Of a stretch of 42,431 nt of DNA, positions 38,043 through 42,431 are shown in pieces. A program made the position numbers and the translations under genes. This stretch comes from a virus, in the IMG/VR virus record IMGVR_UViG_3300024260_000024, positions 1-42,431 of that record. One strand, 5' to 3'. Numbering within the stretch: position 1 is the first letter of the stretch; every line of letters starts with the position of its first letter. The notes under the pieces were generated by a model. It searched no databases, was not told the origin of the DNA, and saw nothing but the letters and a program-made list of their open reading frames with translations.

Positions 38043-39026
38043 ATGCTTCCTATAGAAACAAAGAACCCTATGTTCGGATTGTATTTATATCCTACTGCTA
38101 AAGAAATCATGGAGAGACAACAAGACATAGGTTGGTTTGCTCAAGAGATTAAAGTAGAGAAAGATATACAAGATTATAAAGTGAACATGGATACTCAGTC
38201 ATATGAGCTAGTCCTTGTTACACTACAGTTGTTTGTAGAGATAGAACAGAATGTAGGAGACATTTGGACTAAGATAGAGAGTTGGTTTCCTCACTCAGAG
38301 ATAGAAGGTGCTTGTAGTGTTATAGCTTCAATGGAAAAGTCAGTTCATGCTTTCTTTTATCAGAAGATGTCAGATGTATTGAATGTTAATCCTGAAGACA
38401 CACTCAATGCTCAGAGTACAGTTGTAGCACTTAGAGATAAGTTAGAGTTTCTTAACAATATTCTAAATAATGCTTCAAACAACAAACCATTAACACTAGC
38501 AACAGTAGCTATGATTGAACAAGTCCTTCTGTTTAGCAACTTTGCTATGCTTAAATCGTTTCAAGCCAATGGTAACAACTTAATACCTAATACTATTTCT
38601 GGTGTTGATTATGTGGTTAATGATGAAGTTCTTCATGGAGAGTTTGCTTCTTATCTATTTAATACTTATGTTGATGAGCAAGGAAGTCATGCTAGTCCAC
38701 AGCTAAGAAGCGATATTCATATGGTTGCACATCAAATTATACAACATGAAGATGCAGTAATAGACCATTTGTTTTTAACTAAAGACAGATATATAAACGG
38801 TGTTAACAGTAACCAGCTGAAGAGTTTCATTAGACATAGAGTTAATTATGTTTTCAACTCAATCGGTATGGAAGACAAGTATCAAGTTGAAGATGAGACA
38901 ATCGCTAAGTGGTTTTATAAAGGTGCTAATGCTATTAAGATGCATGACTTCTTCGTTAAGGGAACCAACTCATATAGCAGAACATGGAGTGAAGACTCTT
39001 TTACAAGATTAGGGGTAGCAAAATGA
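38043..39026 (+). CDS. nrdB: Ribonucleotide reductase class I small subunit
   Basis: 327 aa, complete. It generates the radical for the reduction of ribonucleotides by NrdA. Metal ligands and radical Tyr can be placed: an acidic residue in FVEIEQ (E66 or E68), E98 and H102 in MEKSVHAFFY with Y106 as radical candidate, E159 in MIEQVLLF, E195 and H198 in NDEVLHGE. The ExxxHxxxY spacing is as in the Bacillus NrdF type, not the ExxH of E. coli NrdB. Start after AAGGATAAATAAT; stop overlaps the nrdA start. The ferritin-like length is normal. Confidence 0.95.
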   Translation: MLPIETKNPMFGLYLYPTAKEIMERQQDIGWFAQEIKVEKDIQDYKVNMDTQSYELVLVTLQLFVEIEQNVGDIWTKIESWFPHSEIEGACSVIASMEKSVHAFFYQKMSDVLNVNPEDTLNAQSTVVALRDKLEFLNNILNNASNNKPLTLATVAMIEQVLLFSNFAMLKSFQANGNNLIPNTISGVDYVVNDEVLHGEFASYLFNTYVDEQGSHASPQLRSDIHMVAHQIIQHEDAVIDHLFLTKDRYINGVNSNQLKSFIRHRVNYVFNSIGMEDKYQVEDETIAKWFYKGANAIKMHDFFVKGTNSYSRTWSEDSFTRLGVAK

Positions 39027-40747
39027 TAGACACAAAGTATGAAGAATATAGTAATGAGAGAAAAAGATTACAGTCAATAGGAGAAGCTCCTGAATGGTTG
39101 TCAACAGCTGGTTATCAACTGTTAATGGATAAGAACTATCTGAAACAATGGGAAACTCCTAGAGGTTCTTATGAAAGATTAGCAACTAGAGCTGCTGAGT
39201 TGACATCTAAGAATGTAGACCCTAATGAGTTTGGCTATGAGACTTGGTACGAAGCCTTCTATGCTGTACTGTGGAATGGTTGGCTAAGTCCTTCTACTCC
39301 AGTGCTAACTAATTTAGGAACAGATAAAGGTCATCCAGTATCTTGTAGTGGTTCTTATCCTGAAGATTCTATCAGAGGTTTCTATGAAACAAGAATGGAA
39401 CTAGCTCAACTTACTCAGAGAGGTTATGGCACTTCAGTTGTACTAGACCATATCAGACATAGAGGTGCTCCAATATCTAAAGGTGGTAAAGCTTCTGGAG
39501 TTACTCAACTACTTAAAGGTGTAGTTAGAGATATGCAAGAAGTATCTCAAGGTAGTTCTCGAAGAGGTTCTTGTGGTCAGTACTTAGATGTTATGCACCC
39601 TGACTTCGATGAAGTATGTGAACAGCTCTTAGCTGACGATGAAGGGCTAAACATTGGTTGGACTATGACTGATGCCTACAAAGAGTTATTTAGCTCTAAC
39701 CCTGAGAGAGCAGATAACATTTGGAGAAAGACACTCAAGACCAAGATGGTTAAAGGTAAAGGTTACTTCTGGTTTAAAGATAAAGTTAATCGTCATAGAC
39801 CACAGATGTATCAAGACAAAGGTTTGCTTGTTCACAATAGTAACTTATGTGCAGAGATTAATCTATTCAATGATAAAGACCATACATTCACTTGTGTTCT
39901 ATCTAGTGTTAATGTTTCTAAGTATGATGAATGGAAAGATACTAAGCTACTACAAATATCAGCAATCTTTTTAGATGCAGTTATATCTGATATGTTAGAG
40001 AAGGCTAAGACTGAAGTAGGTTTTGAGAAGGTAATTGCTTTTACTGAGAAATCAAGAGCTATTGGTTTAGGTGTACTTGGTGTATCTACTTACTATCAAA
40101 AGAATAGTTGGGTATTTGGAGGTTTACAATCAAGAATGTTTAACACTAAGTTCTTTAAAGAGATGCAATCTGAAACACTATTAGCTTCTCAATATATGGC
40201 TAAAGCTGTTGGAGAACCTGAATGGTTAGAAGGCTACGGAGAAAGATGGTCACACAGAACTGCTTTACCTCCAACAATGTCAACATCAATACTTCAAGGT
40301 GGTGTTAGTCTTGGAATAGAACCAGTGTTTGCTAATGTATATGTTCACGATACTGCTGGTGGTGCTGTATATAGAGTTAATCCTCCATTCCTACAGTTGA
40401 TGAAGAACCGTGCTCAATACAGTGAAGAGACTATGACTAGAATAGCAACCAACAATGGTTCAGTTCAAGATGAAATATGGTTAACTACTGAAGAGAAGGC
40501 TGTGTTTAGAACAGCATTTGAAATTAGACAAGATGATATACTTGAGATGGCTTCAGCTAGGCAACCATTCTTATGTCAAGGTCAATCAGTAAACCTATTT
40601 TTTGATAACTCAACTACTGAACAAGAGATTTCAAGAGTACATAACATAGCATTTGAAGATGAATACATCTTTAGTTTATATTACATTCGTAGTCTTAATG
40701 GTGTTTCAAAACACAAAGTAACTGAATGTTCAGTTTGTGAAGGATAG
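39023..40747 (+). CDS. nrdA: Ribonucleotide reductase class I large subunit
   Basis: 574 aa, shorter than E. coli NrdA (761) and lacking the N-terminal ATP-cone, so not inhibited by dATP through that site. Active-site pieces: C108 in HPVSCSG, N274-L-C276-A-E278 in NSNLCAEI (thiyl radical Cys and the acid), C291 in FTCVLSS, LYYIRS near the C-terminus (radical-transfer Tyr pair), and a CSVC tail that would be reduced by host thioredoxin or glutaredoxin, since none is encoded here. Reduces ribonucleotides to deoxyribonucleotides for phage DNA synthesis. It overlaps nrdB by 4 bases. Confidence 0.95.
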   Translation: MIDTKYEEYSNERKRLQSIGEAPEWLSTAGYQLLMDKNYLKQWETPRGSYERLATRAAELTSKNVDPNEFGYETWYEAFYAVLWNGWLSPSTPVLTNLGTDKGHPVSCSGSYPEDSIRGFYETRMELAQLTQRGYGTSVVLDHIRHRGAPISKGGKASGVTQLLKGVVRDMQEVSQGSSRRGSCGQYLDVMHPDFDEVCEQLLADDEGLNIGWTMTDAYKELFSSNPERADNIWRKTLKTKMVKGKGYFWFKDKVNRHRPQMYQDKGLLVHNSNLCAEINLFNDKDHTFTCVLSSVNVSKYDEWKDTKLLQISAIFLDAVISDMLEKAKTEVGFEKVIAFTEKSRAIGLGVLGVSTYYQKNSWVFGGLQSRMFNTKFFKEMQSETLLASQYMAKAVGEPEWLEGYGERWSHRTALPPTMSTSILQGGVSLGIEPVFANVYVHDTAGGAVYRVNPPFLQLMKNRAQYSEETMTRIATNNGSVQDEIWLTTEEKAVFRTAFEIRQDDILEMASARQPFLCQGQSVNLFFDNSTTEQEISRVHNIAFEDEYIFSLYYIRSLNGVSKHKVTECSVCEG

Positions 40748-40750
40748 CAA

Positions 40751-41341
40751 GTGAAAGCAACTTTATTAATGTCAACAGAACAAAGTCTTATTGGAGAGTG
40801 TGCAAAGATTTGCTATGCTTCAAAAGCATTAGGAGATGATGGGAAGGATATAACTTCTTCCATCGTTCATAGTCATGGTCATTTAGCTAGTCTTCGCTTC
40901 GCTTATGCAACCATATACTTGGAAGGTATCTCGGTAGCTTGTCAAAATCAGATGGTTAGAAGCAAACACCTAGATTTCATGGTTCAATCTAAAAGATATG
41001 TTAATCCAGACAAAGGAGAGTTTAAATTCATTATGCCAGAAGGGTTGACAAAGGCTCAGGAATATTTTATGGCATCAAAATGGGAGCAAGACCTTCGTGA
41101 CTATGAAGCACTACTTGATAGTGGTATGAAAAAAGAAGATGCTAGAGCTATACTACCAGCTAATACATCAACTAAGATGAATGTCACTGGTAACTTACAA
41201 GCTTGGTGGAGTTTCTTTGAACTAAGATTAAACTCTCATGCTCAAAGGGAAATAAGAAATGTAGCCATAGATGTATATGGTCTACTGAGAAAAGCTTATC
41301 CTTTAGTTTTCACAGAAGAACTATTTGTAAAACTTAGTTAG
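40751..41341 (+). CDS. thyX: Flavin-dependent thymidylate synthase, diverged signature
   Basis: 196 aa, GTG start 3 bases after the nrdA stop; GAAGGATAG is the ribosome-binding site. It converts dUMP to dTMP with FAD and methylene-tetrahydrofolate. The family frame is clear: HSHGHLASLRFAYATIYLEG, QNQMVRSKHLDFMVQSKRY, LPANTSTKMNVTGNLQAWWS, ELRLNSHAQREIR. But the RHRx7S signature reads R70-S-K-x7-S80 and the usual NxR of the dUMP site reads N148-L-Q. These may mark a subfamily or altered substrate handling. Its stop overlaps the stop of the terminase gene on the other strand by 3 bases. Confidence 0.9.
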   Translation: MKATLLMSTEQSLIGECAKICYASKALGDDGKDITSSIVHSHGHLASLRFAYATIYLEGISVACQNQMVRSKHLDFMVQSKRYVNPDKGEFKFIMPEGLTKAQEYFMASKWEQDLRDYEALLDSGMKKEDARAILPANTSTKMNVTGNLQAWWSFFELRLNSHAQREIRNVAIDVYGLLRKAYPLVFTEELFVKLS

Positions 41342-42431
41342 AAATTATCTCCATAGTTGTTGGACACTCTTTGTGTCTGACCAAATACATTCAGAGTAAA
41401 CTGTAAGTTGTCCTCAGCTTCTTGCTCTTTGAATGAAGCCATTCCAAATTCCTCGTCATCAGACATATGTTCAATCATATAAATAACCCCATTTGCAAGA
41501 CTATCAATTCTATCATCCGCTCTAAGAGACTCTCGTTCTTTAGTTATCTTACTCCACTGGTATGTAAAGCTATTAACAACAGAACCATTCTTGTCTTTAT
41601 CTAATGTATCTTTATCAACAATCAACCTATGCTGATTAGCTAATGGTTCAAGAGCTTCAATAATACGAACTTCTTTCTGTCCTCTAACATTCACTTCTAC
41701 AAGCTTTGTCTTTGGACTTATCATTCTTAAATGAGGTTCTAGCATCTTAGTGAACATTCCTCCACCCCAGTTTTCCTCAATCAATAACTCATCAATCTCA
41801 TAATCCTTACATAGTGTGGCTATGTTAATCATGTTCTCGTCTTCGTAACCACCTTGTAAGCCAGTAATCTTCTTCAAGAATAGTCTAGTGTTTAGAGAGA
41901 ATATCAAACTGATACCCATCTCATCTTTACCTTTACCAGATGGGTCAAGTGATAACAACTTCATTTCATATGGTGCAACTTCAGGAGCTACGAAAGATGG
42001 ACTATAAAGTTTATCTGCTTTGAAACCATTATGTTTAATATATAGGTTATTCTCAGGCATAGAAGAGTGAGATATTTTAAGTGGAGCAACATCATTATCT
42101 ACATCCATAACAATCAAGTCACTAAGCTTGAGAGGAAATCTTAAATCATCAGCATCAGATACATCAAGCTGGTACTGAAGTTTGTACTTAGACTTACCAA
42201 TACGAACCTTCTTAGACATAAGGAACTCTTTGTTTAATCGTTCATCAACAGCAAGCCCTATTAAGCCCTCTGCAATCATATCTTGGACAAAAGGTGCTAA
42301 CCCTCCAAAGTAGTTTGCATCGTCTTCAGGAACCTCTGCTGGTATAAAGAATGGTACAACTCCTCTATCAATCCAATCAACATACATAGAACTCATAGAG
42401 TGTGGAGTACAACAAGTAATAGACTCATCTT
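41338..42431 (-). CDS. terL: Terminase large subunit, C-terminal part (cut by right edge)
   Basis: About 364 codons, 5'-partial: the frame is open through the right edge and matches the left copy there. It contains the end of the ATPase and the complete RNase-H-like nuclease: LLSLDPSGKGKDEMGISLIF (catalytic Asp, T7 gp19 VIDPSGRGKDETG), LLIEENWGGGMF (second acid), VRGQKEVRIIEALEPLANQH, and ITKERESLRADDRIDSLANG (third acid cluster DDRID). The nuclease cuts concatemers at the start and end of packaging. It converges on thyX with a 4-base overlap and no terminator between. The relation to the left copy shows one gene split by linearisation. Confidence 0.96.
   Translation of the reverse strand, partial: DESITCCTPHSMSSMYVDWIDRGVVPFFIPAEVPEDDANYFGGLAPFVQDMIAEGLIGLAVDERLNKEFLMSKKVRIGKSKYKLQYQLDVSDADDLRFPLKLSDLIVMDVDNDVAPLKISHSSMPENNLYIKHNGFKADKLYSPSFVAPEVAPYEMKLLSLDPSGKGKDEMGISLIFSLNTRLFLKKITGLQGGYEDENMINIATLCKDYEIDELLIEENWGGGMFTKMLEPHLRMISPKTKLVEVNVRGQKEVRIIEALEPLANQHRLIVDKDTLDKDKNGSVVNSFTYQWSKITKERESLRADDRIDSLANGVIYMIEHMSDDEEFGMASFKEQEAEDNLQFTLNVFGQTQRVSNNYGDNF
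41962..42431. repeat. Right copy of the terminal overlap
   Basis: Collinear with 1-470, 14 substitutions and no indel (about 97 percent identical). Protein changes relative to the left copy are Tyr/Phe, Ser/Ala and Val/Ile; all others are silent. Confidence 0.97.

Noticed and set aside
38331-38360. Loss of a metal ligand in NrdB (Lys where E. coli has Glu, suggesting a metal-free class)
   Set aside because: The Glu is present one residue earlier, giving ExxxHxxxY, the spacing known from Bacillus-type NrdF; all other ligands are in place.
1-42431. tRNA genes and other structured RNA genes
   Set aside because: I saw no cloverleaf with the conserved T-arm and anticodon-arm sequence in the gaps by eye; a covariance-model scan was not possible.

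Overview
The window is an essentially complete genome of a podovirus (short-tailed, T7-like virion; tailed dsDNA phage), about 42 kb, A+T-rich, with codon use rich in ATA, AGA and TTA. It is most likely an uncultivated phage assembled from a mixed population. The first 470 bases (1-470) and the last 470 (41962-42431) are the same stretch of the large terminase gene, collinear without indels but differing at 14 positions. The molecule therefore closes into a circle of about 41.96 kb, with the terminase large-subunit gene cut by the contig ends. The host cannot be named from the sequence. A low-GC bacterium is implied, and the AAGGA-type ribosome-binding sites and near-consensus TATAAT -10 boxes suggest host RNA polymerase is used throughout.

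Layout: two transcription arms diverge at about 24.4 kb and, on the circular map, converge where thyX and the terminase gene overlap tail-to-tail (41338-41341). Minus strand, read from 24.4 kb down to 1: gp13-like protein, gp7.3-like protein, 54-aa protein, portal, 26-aa peptide, HTH protein, scaffold, major capsid, hairpin terminator, tail tubular A and B, tail fibre with 15 decapeptide repeats, large fibre/spike with three beta-sandwich modules, a lysis/membrane block (22-aa ORF, HExxH protein, YfiM-like membrane protein, holin, PAS-domain protein, XhlA-like protein, M15 endolysin), a C1q-like fibre protein, internal core proteins gp14/gp15/gp16-like, small terminase, large terminase. Plus strand from 24.4 kb: an unknown 172-aa protein, two noncoding stretches (513 and about 400 bp) that are the best origin/early-control candidates, many small unknown genes, a CobS/MoxR-like AAA+ ATPase with a partner protein, a HTH protein, a PD-(D/E)XK nuclease, a ribbon-helix-helix protein with an operator-like region, a helicase-like/PrimPol fusion, an ERF annealing protein, an SSB-like protein, a GIY-YIG nuclease, and a nucleotide cassette (MazG, gp1.7-like kinase, NrdB, NrdA, ThyX).

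How it fits together: the virion module is classically T7-like, but no DNA polymerase, T7-type RNA polymerase or integrase is visible. Replication probably relies on host polymerase plus the phage PrimPol/helicase, ERF, SSB and nucleases. The nucleotide cassette supplies dNTPs. Three proteins of the plus arm (AAA+ ATPase, PD-(D/E)XK nuclease, SSB-like) end in an acidic tail with a terminal Trp, reminiscent of the acidic aromatic-ended tails that organise the T7 replisome. Four gaps in the minus arm carry extended -10 boxes (TGn or CGn followed by TATAMT or TAAAAT), and two carry near-identical UUCG hairpins. The least expected gene is a PAS sensory-domain protein embedded in the lysis block with its own promoter.
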